Assembly (NCBI GenBank): GCA_043740085.1
Contig: JAYUCY010000026.1
Coordinates: forward strand, 1-59,773
DNA length: 59,773 nt
Reading direction: 5' to 3'
Source of the DNA: UBA668 sp043740085
Lineage (GTDB): Bacteria; Actinomycetota; Acidimicrobiia; Acidimicrobiales; Ilumatobacteraceae
Below, piece after piece: positions 1 through 8,075 of the stretch (position 1 is the first letter of the stretch; each line of letters opens with the position of its first letter). The position numbers and the translations under genes are program-made. The notes beneath the pieces are model-generated. The model was not told the DNA's origin, made no database searches, and worked only from the letters and a program-made list of their open reading frames with translations.

Positions 1-18
1 ACCCCACTGATCACCCAC
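1..18 (-). CDS. Start of an outward-facing gene in the end repeat (partial)
   Basis: Reading out of the left end, a GGAGG ribosome site is followed after six bases by GTG and five more codons (M-G-D-Q-W-G) before the sequence ends. The identical start occurs at the right end. I infer the first codons of the gene carried by the repeated element, possibly a transposase, but far too little is present to name it. Confidence 0.3.
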
Positions 19-99
19 GCGACACCTCCAAACACAGGAACTGTCGCGATCACCAATTGAGCGGGCCCTACCGATTCGGCACCTTTACCCGCCCATGGG
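1..99. repeat. Left copy of 98-bp terminal inverted repeat
   Basis: Bases 2-99 are the exact reverse complement of 59676-59773 at the other end of the window. Similarity continues imperfectly to about base 113. The inner border is a palindrome around CCCGCCCATGGGCGG. Because the sequence stops at nearly the same base at both ends, it is most simply read as the edge of an element present in several genomic copies where the assembly broke, rather than a true 59-kb transposon. Confidence 0.9.
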
Positions 100-127
100 C
101 GGCGGAGGGTGCCAGCCGGCTCGCGTC

Positions 128-409
128 CTAGGGGGTGGTGTCGGCGGGGACGCACTCTTCGCCGAGTCGGGCGAACTCGGCGCTCTCGGCTTTGGTGAGA
201 CCTTCACGCTCGAAGAACTCCTTGAGCTCCTCGGTCGTGCGTGCCTCGAAGAACTTGTCAACCACGCAGTCGGCCACCGAGCGAGCCAGCCCACCATCAC
301 CCACCAATTGATCGACGAGATCGTCGTGCGCGCGATCGCGCACGGAGCCACAGCCGGCCACGGCCACCAGCCCGATTGAAACGATGATCACCGACAACAC
401 TCGACGCAC
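128..409 (-). CDS. Small predicted lipoprotein, 93 aa
   Basis: An unrecognised secreted protein. The N-terminus is a short basic stretch (VRRVL), a hydrophobic core and a lipobox VAGC near residue 18, so it should be lipid-anchored outside the membrane. The rest is acidic and helical, with the fragment DLVDQLVGDGGL and two further cysteines (DCVV, EECV). I chose the GTG start at 409 because it places the lipobox correctly and a TACCGT hexamer lies seven bases upstream; an ATG at 544 would add 45 residues before the signal peptide. It is divergent from the tryptophan dioxygenase gene. Function unknown. Confidence 0.72.
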   Translation of the reverse strand: MRRVLSVIIVSIGLVAVAGCGSVRDRAHDDLVDQLVGDGGLARSVADCVVDKFFEARTTEELKEFFEREGLTKAESAEFARLGEECVPADTTP

Positions 410-416
410 GGTCGGA

Positions 417-422
417 ACGGTA
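417..422 (-). promoter_or_regulatory. -10 hexamer TACCGT of the lipoprotein gene
   Basis: Seven bases separate it from the GTG at 409 and no ribosome site intervenes, so the mRNA is probably leaderless. Confidence 0.5.
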
Positions 423-518
423 CCGGTGGCTTCGCGCAGCACCACCGTGGCAGACTCCGCCGATGCCGCTGCACACTCAAGCCGCCTCCTCCCGCACAGC
501 AATTCTGGGCAGAACGCG

Positions 519-1322
519 ATGACAGAGCCGTCCGAGCCCGGCATGGACTACGGCGACTACCTGCACCTCGACGAGGTATTGGGCGCGCAGCATTCGCTAT
601 CACCCAACCACAACGAGCTGTTGTTCATCGTGCAGCACCAAACCAGCGAGCTGTGGATGAAGTTGATGCTGCACGAGCTACGTGGCGCCATTGCCAACGT
701 CGCTGGCGACCACTTGCAGCCCGCGTTCAAGATGCTCAGTCGGGTCAGCAAGATCATGGAGCAGTTGGTGCACGCGTGGGATGTGTTGGCCACAATGACA
801 CCGCCGGAGTACACCGCCATTCGCCCGTATCTCGGTGGCAGCAGCGGCTTTCAAAGTTGGCAGTACCGCTGTATCGAGTTCGCGTGTGGCAACAAGAAGG
901 CCTCAATGCTCGAGCCGCATCGCCATCGCCAGAATCGCTTCGATGAAGTGGAAGCGGCGCTGCACGTGCCGTCGCTGTACGACGAGACGCTGCGGCTGAT
1001 AGCGCGGCGCGGCATCGACGTTCCCGTCCATGTATTGGCACGCGATATCACTCAGCCGTACACCGCCGACCCGGGCGTCGAGGCGGCCTGGCTGCAGGTG
1101 TATCGCAACGCGGAGAACAACTGGGACCTGTACCAATTGGGCGAAGAGCTGGTGGATCTCGAGGATGCGTTCCGCCTCTGGCGCTTCCGCCACGTCACAA
1201 CCGTGCAGCGCATCATCGGCTTCAAACAGGGCACCGGCGGAACTGCGGGTGTCAGCTACTTACAGGCGATGTTGGCCACGGAGCTGTTCCCCGAGCTCTG
1301 GACCATTCGCACCGCGTTGTAG
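519..1322 (+). CDS. kynA: Tryptophan 2,3-dioxygenase
   Basis: Heme enzyme that opens the indole ring of L-tryptophan with O2 to give N-formylkynurenine, first step of the kynurenine route; cytosolic. The 267-aa protein has the family marks: VQHQTSELWMK with the distal His near residue 40, GSSGFQSWQYR near 107-117, the proximal heme His near 225 (RHVTTVQRIIG) and the substrate loop GTGGTAG. The ATG at 519 is chosen because homology begins there; an upstream in-frame ATG at 384 would overlap the divergent lipoprotein. Its 3' end overlaps the convergent oxidase pseudogene. No other kynurenine-pathway gene is next to it. Confidence 0.93.
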   Translation: MTEPSEPGMDYGDYLHLDEVLGAQHSLSPNHNELLFIVQHQTSELWMKLMLHELRGAIANVAGDHLQPAFKMLSRVSKIMEQLVHAWDVLATMTPPEYTAIRPYLGGSSGFQSWQYRCIEFACGNKKASMLEPHRHRQNRFDEVEAALHVPSLYDETLRLIARRGIDVPVHVLARDITQPYTADPGVEAAWLQVYRNAENNWDLYQLGEELVDLEDAFRLWRFRHVTTVQRIIGFKQGTGGTAGVSYLQAMLATELFPELWTIRTAL

Positions 1323-2519
1323 CTGGCCGTGCTTGCCCTCGACCATCCAAGCGGCGCGGTCGATGGGTTGGTGCAGCGAGTCGCGGGTGAAGGCAAATGG
1401 GGCTAGCTCAGGCCCAGCTTCATCGCCGCATACAAGGCCGGCAAGGGTGCGCCCGAACCAGCATGCGAACTTGAAGCCGTGGGCGGCACCCAACGCGATG
1501 GAGATCTGCAGGAAGGCAGGTAGGCGGTCGAGTACGAAGTTGCGATCCGAGGTGGTGTGTAGAGACAGGTCGTGGTGCGCGGTGTTGCCCAGGTGCCGCC
1601 GGTCAGTCGCAGCATGAAGGTTCCAAGTCGGCCTTCCATCTCCGCGTCGGCGTCGATCGTGCGCGTGTCGGGGTGTACCTCGCGACCGCCGCAATCCTCC
1701 GCTCCCTTGACAGCCGTCATGTCGCCGAACACTGGGAAGCCGTAGAAGCTTGGGTCATCCATCCAAATCCACACCGGGAAGCGACCGACGCCGAATGGCG
1801 AAAGGTCGGCTTGCGGGAAGTAGCTGACCTGCTCCTTGAGCACTGCAAGCGGGATGTGTGGATCGAGGTCGGCGAGCACGCGATTTGTCCATGCGTCGGC
1901 CGTGATCACCACGCTGCCCACTCGCGTTACGCCGTCGTCGGTGACAATGTCGACCTCACCAGCCACCGGGCGAATCGCGCGCACCGGTGTGTTGCCGTGC
2001 AGCGTTGCACCGCGAGCCGGTGCCAGCTCCTGCATCACGCGCGTCCCCTGGCCGGCAGGCACGATGCCCGTCTGCGCTGTGTACACGCCCATTACGTCGT
2101 CAGTGATCAGCTCGCTCGTGACGAAGGCTGGCCAGCGGTGGCGTATCTCAGCACCGTCGATCCATTCGTACGGCATTCGCTCTGCGTCGAGACTGGCGGT
2201 GTATGTGCGATGGTCGATGGCTGCGTTGGGCGCGAAGAGATCGACACCACCGGTGATGGTGATCATCGGCTGTCGGCTCTCCGCCTCCACCGCCCGCCAG
2301 GCGTCGTGGGCCTGCGCGGCCAACCGAACGTACTCCGGCGTGTGATACGAGCAGCGAATGATGCGCGAGTGGTCGTGCGAAGCCCCACGTATGTGGCCCA
2401 GTTCAAACTGTTCGAAAGCCGACCACGTTGGCCCCACGACGTGCCAACCAGTACGCCGTGGCCGAGCCGAGCCCGCCAAGGCCGACGACTGCGACATCTG
2501 CTGTCCGTGCGACCGTCAT
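1260..2519 (-). pseudogene. Sarcosine/N-methyltryptophan oxidase-like FAD oxidase, two frameshifts
   Basis: A flavoprotein amine oxidase (DAO fold, monomeric sarcosine oxidase type) split over three frames. From the ATG at 2519 come ADVAVVGLGGLGSATAYW (dinucleotide fold) and then GANVVGF. An extra base in the AAA run at 2415-2417 (TTT on the coding strand) breaks the frame, and removing it restores GFEQFELGH. The middle frame carries SRIIR and the substrate domain to about 1560. A missing base near 1553-1559 then hides the C-terminus (DRNFVLD, HGFKFACWFGRTLAGL). Each break is repaired by one base, so sequencing or homopolymer error is as likely as real decay. The final frame runs to 1260, inside the convergent kynA end. 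A leaderless promoter is intact. Confidence 0.82.
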
Positions 2520-2526
2520 GCAGGCA

Positions 2527-2536
2527 ACGCTACTCT
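2527..2536. promoter_or_regulatory. Overlapping divergent -10 hexamers (oxidase / CocE gene)
   Basis: Minus strand: TAGCGT at 2532-2527, seven bases before the ATG at 2519. Plus strand: TACTCT at 2531-2536, eight bases before the ATG at 2545. The hexamers share two bases, so only one direction can be occupied by RNA polymerase at a time. Confidence 0.55.
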
Positions 2537-2544
2537 GAACGGCT

Positions 2545-4563
2545 ATGCAGGTTTCAGAGCAACTCGTCTCCATCGCGGTTGAAAGTGGGGCAATGCTGGC
2601 AGGCACGCTGTACCTGCCAGAGGTAGAAGGACCGTTTGCCACCTTGTTGGAAGCGCTGCCATATCGGATGAGCGATGTCGGCGCCTCGTATGCCGACAGC
2701 TACGTGCGCTTCGCTGGTGAGGGCGAGTTTGCAGTCCTGCGCATCGACGTGCGCGGCACCGGCAACTCCACCGGCATTGCGGAGGACGAGTACCCCGACA
2801 TCGAGCGGCGCGATCTGCGCACGGTCATCGAGTGGGTCGCCGCGCAGTCGTGGAGCACCGGCAAGGTCGGGATGCTGGGCACCTCGTACTCGGGTTTCAA
2901 CTCGCTGCACATGGCGATGGAGGGAATCCCCCAGCTGGGCGCCGTCGCGGCGATGTACGCCACCGATGACCGCTACACCGACGACGTGCACTACATGGGC
3001 GGCGTGCTGCGCGCCATCGACCTCATCGGCTACCCGCTCTACATGATCGCGATGAACGCGTTGCCGCCCACGCCCGCCGTGTGGGCGGAGATGGGTGCGG
3101 GCGATTGGGAAGCGGAATGGCGGCGCCGTCTCGAGCAGCACGAGCCGTGGCTGCTGCAATGGTTGCGTCACCCGACACCCGACGAGACGTGGCGGCGCGG
3201 TTCGGTGCGTCGTGGTCCGCGGGGCGACGGCTACCGACGAATGAGTTGCCCTGTACTGCTGATCAACGGCTGGGCTGACGGCTACCGCAACAACACGTTC
3301 CGCACCATCGAACACATGCCGGGCTGGCGCCTCATCGCAGGGCCGTGGGCCCACAAAGACCCGTCGGTGGCGCGGCCGGGGCCGAACATCGACTCCGATC
3401 TGGAACTGATGCGCTTCTTCGACCAGCACCTTCGCGGTGGGCCGCGTGCGGTCGCCCGGCGCGGCCAGATTTTCGTGCGTCGGCCAACGCCGCCCGAGCC
3501 TGATTTGGCGATGCACAACGGCCACTGGGTGGAGGTGGATGTGTGGCCGCCGGCCGAACTGAAGGAGACCCCGCGGCGCACACGGTTGGATGGGGACAAC
3601 TCCATTCAGGGTCGCGCGATGGACGAGTTGGTTGACGAGACCGACGTGCGCGGTGACGTGGGAGTTACCGCCTGGAACTCGTGCGCCGGCAGCTTGCCAT
3701 GGGGCCAACCGCAGGACCAACGGCCGGACAACGCTCGCAGCATCACCTACGACTGGATGCACACCGAAGAGCTGATGATGTTTGGCAACAGCGAGGTCGC
3801 GCTGAAGGTACGGTCCTCGGCACCGGTCGGTCACCTGTCGGTGAAGCTGTGCGACATCGCCCCCGACGGCACCAGCACGTTGATCACTCGCGGCATGCTC
3901 GACCTCGCGCAGCGCGGCGTGTGGCCCAGCGACCCGTTCGGTGAGCTCGGCGCGTCACCGCAACCAATTGTGCCCGACGCATGGATGGAGCTCAAGGTGC
4001 AGTTCGAGGCCACCACCTGGACGATGGTGCCTGGCCATCGCCTGCGCCTTGCGATCTCGGGTACCGATTGGCCGAACTGTTGGCCGCCGTCGCAGCCGTT
4101 CACGCTCGGCGTCCAGCGCGGGTCGGTGCGCATCGTGCTGTGGACGGCAAAGTCGCTGCCGGCGGCACGCGACGAATTCGAGGCGGGCCCTGGGCCCTCC
4201 GCCCGTGACGGCGACGGGGTCGTGTGGCGCTACGAGACCGACGTGCTGGGGCGTGAGACGCGAGTGCACAGCGCGTACGGCGGCACCTACACCGGTACCC
4301 ACGGAACCGTGATCACCGATGTGTATGAGGGTTCGCTGGGCATCAGCACGGTGGATCTGTCGAAGGGTTGGGCGAAGGGTCGTAGTCGCTACGACATGAC
4401 GTTCCTTCTGCCGGACGGTTCGACAACGGAGTGTTCAACGGAGGCGATGTTGAACGTCAGAAGCGACCGCGAGTGGTTCCATGTCGACATCGCTCTGCGC
4501 GCCGAACGCGATGGTAAATTGGTCGGCGAGAGAGTGTGGACCGAACGCTTCCCCCGTTCCTAG
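2545..4563 (+). CDS. CocE/NonD family (peptidase S15-like) hydrolase
   Basis: A 672-aa alpha/beta hydrolase of the X-Pro dipeptidyl-peptidase / cocaine esterase group, which cleaves esters or peptides with a Ser-Asp-His triad. The nucleophile is Ser114 in GTSYSG, the acid probably Asp245 in GWADGYRN and the base His270 in GPWAH. DVRGTGNSTG near 68-77 is the family oxyanion-side strand. A cap domain occupies about 150-230 and the C-terminal third (after about 400) is the jelly-roll domain typical of the family. No signal peptide, so probably cytosolic. The substrate cannot be told from sequence. It is transcribed away from the broken amine oxidase. Confidence 0.88.
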   Translation: MQVSEQLVSIAVESGAMLAGTLYLPEVEGPFATLLEALPYRMSDVGASYADSYVRFAGEGEFAVLRIDVRGTGNSTGIAEDEYPDIERRDLRTVIEWVAAQSWSTGKVGMLGTSYSGFNSLHMAMEGIPQLGAVAAMYATDDRYTDDVHYMGGVLRAIDLIGYPLYMIAMNALPPTPAVWAEMGAGDWEAEWRRRLEQHEPWLLQWLRHPTPDETWRRGSVRRGPRGDGYRRMSCPVLLINGWADGYRNNTFRTIEHMPGWRLIAGPWAHKDPSVARPGPNIDSDLELMRFFDQHLRGGPRAVARRGQIFVRRPTPPEPDLAMHNGHWVEVDVWPPAELKETPRRTRLDGDNSIQGRAMDELVDETDVRGDVGVTAWNSCAGSLPWGQPQDQRPDNARSITYDWMHTEELMMFGNSEVALKVRSSAPVGHLSVKLCDIAPDGTSTLITRGMLDLAQRGVWPSDPFGELGASPQPIVPDAWMELKVQFEATTWTMVPGHRLRLAISGTDWPNCWPPSQPFTLGVQRGSVRIVLWTAKSLPAARDEFEAGPGPSARDGDGVVWRYETDVLGRETRVHSAYGGTYTGTHGTVITDVYEGSLGISTVDLSKGWAKGRSRYDMTFLLPDGSTTECSTEAMLNVRSDREWFHVDIALRAERDGKLVGERVWTERFPRS

Positions 4564-4596
4564 CCCGTCAGCAGCATCGGCGTTCGCGCGTCGAGG

Positions 4597-4628
4597 TTGG
4601 CACCCTCTGCCGCCCATGGGCGGGTAAA
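4597..4628. repeat. Internal copy of the CCCATGGG palindromic repeat
   Basis: The core GCCGCCCATGGGCGGGTAAA matches the palindromes at 82-113 and 59664-59696, including the flank TGGCACC on its left. After GGGTAAA the copies diverge: here AGAGACG, at both window ends AGGTGCCG leading into the 98-bp repeat. This looks like an unoccupied copy of the site next to which the end element sits. Confidence 0.65.
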
Positions 4629-4671
4629 AGAGACGCAAACGGCATGATTGGATACCAGTCGTAGAAGCGTT

Positions 4672-4853
4672 CTAGGCGGCGAGGATGGCGACACGGGTGG
4701 GATCCGACCCAATCGAGCGTTGTGAGGTGGTCGTAGGCGGCCAGACAGTCGTGCGTATCTGCAGCGCCCCACACGCCATGATTGGCGCGCTCGAACTCGC
4801 GGCCGTAGGCGGTGCTGCCACGGAAGTTGATGGCGGAAGTGACGCGGTTTACG
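4672..4853 (-). pseudogene. Remnant of a prolyl-oligopeptidase-type (S9) peptidase
   Basis: About 60 codons on the minus strand read NFRGSTAYGREFERANHG, then a W-G-A-A-D-T-H-D-C stretch and LTTLDWV. This is the segment just before the catalytic Ser in S9 peptidases. A one-base frameshift follows, after which DPTRVAILAA ends at a TAG where the nucleophile elbow (GxSYGG) should begin. Nothing upstream or downstream of the segment is recognisable. Its 5' limit coincides with an arm of the 58-bp inverted repeat at 4835-4894. A decayed gene fragment, not expressed as an enzyme. Confidence 0.6.
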
Positions 4854-4894
4854 CTCTGCGACCCGGTTCACAGGTGAAAAAGCGCGTCACTTCC
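4835..4894. repeat. 58-bp inverted-repeat element, copy 1
   Basis: GGAAGTGACGCG at 4835-4846 faces CGCGTCACTTCC at 4883-4894. The loop ends in CACAGGTGAAAAAG, resembling the loops of the copies at 18798-18860 and 18882-18941. The right arm supplies the stop codon of the MFS gene (TGA within GGAAGTGACGCG). Confidence 0.8.
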
Positions 4895-6203
4895 GCGTTT
4901 TGGGACGGGGGTTGCCTTTGAGCGGGGTGTTGCTGCGGCGCTTGGCGACATTGGTGGCCAGGCCCTCGCGTGCACGCTGGGTGAGCGACTTGGGCAGTGG
5001 CTGACCGGACTGCACGGCCTGCGACCCGATCAAATAGCTGGCGGCAGCAAACGTGCCCACTAGGCCAACGACCAGAAAGCCCACCTGGCCGGGCAGCGTA
5101 AAGAACACTGGCGGCAGACCGGCCAGCACCCACGCCAGCTGGAACCGAGTCTCGTAGCGTGCGAAGGCCCGGCCCTGGTTGGCATCGGGAGCGTCGCGCT
5201 GCACGATCGAGTCGAATGCCAACCGGCTGATCGCTGCCGAGAAGTTGGCGACGAACGCGACCGCAATCGCGGTACCCAGTCCCCCGGTCAACGCTGCCGC
5301 GAGGCCCGCGCCGGCAATGACCGTCAACGCGATCGTGAGCATCACCTCTTCGCGCAGTGCACGGCGCAGGCGCGGCGCGACGATATTGCCGCCCATCGAA
5401 CCGAGAGTGCTCGCCCCCGCAGCGATGCCGAACTGCGCCAGTCCGTAGTCCTCGCGCAACCAGAACAGGAGGTGGAACGTGAGAAACCCGACCACCCCGC
5501 GAATCGACATCATTGCGGCCGAGGCCAACACGATGCCCGCAGAGCGCAGCTCCTCGCGCTCGGCCCGTTCTACGGGCTTGGACGCAATCGCCGCACGCGG
5601 TAACTGGCGTGCCGACACGGTCGCGACGATAAACGCCGCCACGCCAACCACCAGCGCGGCGGCGGCACTGAAGTGGCCGAGCCCCAATAGCGGACCGATG
5701 GCGACCGCTCCGACAAGTCCCGAGATCAAGCCAAGTTTGGAGTTGGCCTCGACGAGCTCATCGTCGTTGCGCACCACGCTGGGCACGAGCGCCGACTTGG
5801 AGACGGTGTAGGTCTTCTGCATCACCAACGCCACGAACACCAGCGGGTACAGCAGGATGTCGTCGGTGTGAAACGCCATCAGCACATAGAGCGCGGCGCG
5901 TACGACCGCTGTGATCTGCACCACCATTTTGCGGCCACCGGGAATCCTGTCGATGGTCGGCCCAATCAGCGGGGCCACCACCACGAACGGCGCGAAGCTG
6001 ACAATCAGGTAGCGAAGCACCGCCGAGCGCTGCGCATCGGGACCGAGACTGAGCAACTCACCGGCGACGGCGCCATACATCGCCGCATCGCCGATCGCAA
6101 TGAACGCGTGCGTGCGCGCCAACCGCCGAAAGGGTGACTGGGTGTGCACCGGGCGCCGACCATTGCGGAACACCGCATCGGCACGCACTCGCTCGCTACT
6201 CAC
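4887..6203 (-). CDS. Major facilitator superfamily transporter
   Basis: A 438-aa integral membrane protein with about 10-12 hydrophobic segments: two blocks of six separated by a basic loop (residues about 200-215, RQLPRAAIASKPVERAE). It resembles MFS exporters of the MFS_1/MFS_3 type. Substrate unknown; the positive-inside loop DRIPGGRK fits the loop between helices 2 and 3. I prefer the GTG at 6203: a TACGAT hexamer sits six bases upstream, and the longer ATG start at 6275 would lie inside the regulator gene. Its stop codon is inside the 58-bp inverted repeat. It follows the phosphate regulator on the same strand but has its own promoter. Confidence 0.78.
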   Translation of the reverse strand: MSSERVRADAVFRNGRRPVHTQSPFRRLARTHAFIAIGDAAMYGAVAGELLSLGPDAQRSAVLRYLIVSFAPFVVVAPLIGPTIDRIPGGRKMVVQITAVVRAALYVLMAFHTDDILLYPLVFVALVMQKTYTVSKSALVPSVVRNDDELVEANSKLGLISGLVGAVAIGPLLGLGHFSAAAALVVGVAAFIVATVSARQLPRAAIASKPVERAEREELRSAGIVLASAAMMSIRGVVGFLTFHLLFWLREDYGLAQFGIAAGASTLGSMGGNIVAPRLRRALREEVMLTIALTVIAGAGLAAALTGGLGTAIAVAFVANFSAAISRLAFDSIVQRDAPDANQGRAFARYETRFQLAWVLAGLPPVFFTLPGQVGFLVVGLVGTFAAASYLIGSQAVQSGQPLPKSLTQRAREGLATNVAKRRSNTPLKGNPRPKTRK

Positions 6204-6209
6204 TCCCGC

Positions 6210-6215
6210 ATCGTA
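6210..6215 (-). promoter_or_regulatory. -10 hexamer TACGAT of the MFS gene
   Basis: Six bases before the GTG at 6203. It lies in the 40-bp gap after the regulator gene and decides the start chosen for the transporter. Confidence 0.45.
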
Positions 6216-6243
6216 GATGGCACCGCTGGGTCGAGAGGGCCGA

Positions 6244-6960
6244 TCAGAGCTTGAATCGCTCGTACCTGTATCCAAGACCGCGGATTGTCACGATTCGTGT
6301 CGGGTTGGCGGAGTCGATCTCCAGCTTGCCGCGCAGTCGTTTCACGTGCACGTCAAGCGTCTTCGTGTCGCCCACATAGTCACTCCCCCACACCCGATCG
6401 ATCAGCACGTCGCGCGACAACACTCGCCCGGCGTTGGCGAGCAACAGGTGCAACAACTCAAACTCTTTGAGCGGCATCTGCACGTCGACGCCGTCAATGA
6501 GCACACGATGCTCCTCGGGGTCGAGGCTGACGTCGCCAACGGTGATGGCCCCTTCCGACAGCTCGGGCCCGTCGGGGCCGATCACGCCCTGACGGCGCAT
6601 CACGGCGCGCATCCTGGCGACCAGCTCACGCATGCGGTACGGCTTGGTGACGTAGTCGTCGGCGCCCACCTCCAGGCCAACGACGGTGTCGATTTCGGCC
6701 CCCTTGGCGGTGACCATGATAATTGGCACCTGGCTGCGCTTGCGCAGTTGACGGCAGACGTCGATGCCGCTGATCTTGGGCAGCATCACATCGAGCAGCA
6801 CCACATCGGGCTGCACGATGTCGAAGCGCGCCAACGCCTCAACACCATCGACTGCCACCTCGACGCGAAAGCCCTCACGAGTGAGCCCGATCATCAACGC
6901 CTCGACATAGCTCGCCTCGTCCTCAACCACGAGCACGGTCTGTACTCCTGTGTTCGCCAC
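6244..6960 (-). CDS. regX3: Phosphate-type response regulator (RegX3/PhoB-like, OmpR family)
   Basis: DNA-binding regulator of 238 aa. The receiver domain (about 5-120) has the acidic pair in VVEDE, the phospho-acceptor Asp57 in LLDVMLP, the conserved Thr in VTAKG and Lys106 in VTKPY. The C-terminal winged helix (about 140-235) has the recognition-helix region TKTLDVHVKRLRGK and ends GLGYRYE. It starts two bases after the stop of the kinase gene, so the two are surely cotranscribed and partners. Expected role: when phosphorylated under phosphate shortage, it binds PHO boxes and activates pst and ppk1. The name is by family and context, not proven orthology. Confidence 0.9.
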   Translation of the reverse strand: MANTGVQTVLVVEDEASYVEALMIGLTREGFRVEVAVDGVEALARFDIVQPDVVLLDVMLPKISGIDVCRQLRKRSQVPIIMVTAKGAEIDTVVGLEVGADDYVTKPYRMRELVARMRAVMRRQGVIGPDGPELSEGAITVGDVSLDPEEHRVLIDGVDVQMPLKEFELLHLLLANAGRVLSRDVLIDRVWGSDYVGDTKTLDVHVKRLRGKLEIDSANPTRIVTIRGLGYRYERFKL

Positions 6961-6962
6961 TG

Positions 6963-8075
6963 TCAGCGTCCTTCTCCCGTTGGAATGCGTACTGTCGTTG
7001 GAATGCGTACTGCCGTTGGAATGCGTACTGCCGTTGGAATGCGGAGGGTGAAGACGGAGCCCTCACCTTCGCGTGAGCGCACGGTGACGTCGCCCCCGTG
7101 ATTGGTCGCCACATGGCGCACGATGGCCAAGCCCAGGCCCGTGCCACCAGTGGTGCGGCTGCGGGCACGGTCGACTCGGTAGAACCGTTCGAAGACACGG
7201 CCCAGGTCGCGTGCTGGAATGCCGATGCCAGTGTCGGACACCTCGATCTCCACGAACCCCTCGCGATCGAGCGCGGAGATCGTGACAACGCCGCCCCTGT
7301 TGCTGTACTTCACCGCATTGTCGATGAGATTGCTCAGTGCGGAGACCAGCTGCAGGCGATCGCACTCCACGGTCTCGGGCGTGATGCACTTCACTTCCAG
7401 GCCAACGCCGACGGTGTCCGCGATGAGGCGATGGCGGGCAGCGGCCTCACCGATGGCCGCCGCAAGGCTGACCTCTTCACGTTCGCCTGGTCCGCCCAGT
7501 TCGAGGCGCGATAGCTCGAGCAGGTCGTCGATGGTGCCAGAGGCCCGGTGGGCTTCCTCCACCATCTTGAGCGCAAGCCGCCGGTTCACGTCCACATCGT
7601 CATTATCCGCCAGCGCCTCAGCCAGGATCGCGAGTGCACCCACCGGCGTCTTCAGTTCGTGGCTGATGTTGGCGACGAAATCGGTTCGTATCGAATCCAA
7701 CCTGGCGCGGTCGCTGAGGTCGTCGATGACAGCCAGGGCGCCACCGTTGGCGAGCGGAATGCCACGGATCAACAGCACCCGCTGAGGCGGCCCAAAAAGT
7801 GTCAGACGCTGCTCACCGGCCTGCCCCGATACCGCTGCGGCGAGCAGCCGCTCGACGGCCTCCTCGACCAGCAGATCGACATGCCCACCCACTGCGGCAA
7901 CATGGTTGCGGAGCAGTTGCCTGCCCTGCTCGTCGGCAAGCACGATGCCAGCCGGAACCGCCTCGAGTCCAGCGCGCAGGCGCTCGACCTCCGCCTGGGA
8001 ACCCATACGGAATGACTGCTCGTCGGCCAGATCACGCCGGAGTTGCTCTACCTCACCGCGGGCGAACCAGCTCAC
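6963..8075 (-). CDS. senX3: Phosphate-sensing histidine kinase (SenX3/PhoR-like)
   Basis: 370-aa sensor kinase. A PAS-like region (about 35-120) precedes the HisKA dimerisation helix with His139 in NISHELKTP. The ATPase domain has the N box NLIDNAVKYS, G1 DTGIGIP, F box FERFYR and G2 GGTGLGLAIV. Unlike mycobacterial SenX3 I see no N-terminal membrane segment (MSWFARGEVEQLRR is polar), so it is probably held at the Pst complex through partners such as PhoU. The C-terminus is extended by an in-frame 18-bp repeat giving four RIPT units. The start overlaps the phoU stop by four bases (ATGA), showing coupling. Confidence 0.9.
   Translation of the reverse strand: MSWFARGEVEQLRRDLADEQSFRMGSQAEVERLRAGLEAVPAGIVLADEQGRQLLRNHVAAVGGHVDLLVEEAVERLLAAAVSGQAGEQRLTLFGPPQRVLLIRGIPLANGGALAVIDDLSDRARLDSIRTDFVANISHELKTPVGALAILAEALADNDDVDVNRRLALKMVEEAHRASGTIDDLLELSRLELGGPGEREEVSLAAAIGEAAARHRLIADTVGVGLEVKCITPETVECDRLQLVSALSNLIDNAVKYSNRGGVVTISALDREGFVEIEVSDTGIGIPARDLGRVFERFYRVDRARSRTTGGTGLGLAIVRHVATNHGGDVTVRSREGEGSVFTLRIPTAVRIPTAVRIPTTVRIPTGEGR
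6978..7043 (-). repeat. 18-bp tandem repeat in the 3' end of the kinase gene
   Basis: The unit CGTTGGAATGCGTACTGY occurs three times in full (6978-6995, 6996-7013, 7014-7031) and once in part (7032-7043). Being six codons long it keeps the frame and encodes repeated R-I-P-T-A/T-V at the C-terminus. Confidence 0.92.

Noticed and set aside
4564..4886. Genuine short protein genes on the minus strand (68 and 103 codons)
   Set aside because: Their sequences are pieces of a frameshifted S9 peptidase segment and the palindromic repeat, not independent proteins.
6978..7043. CRISPR-like array in the kinase gene
   Set aside because: Units are contiguous 18-mers without spacers and are in frame with the coding sequence.
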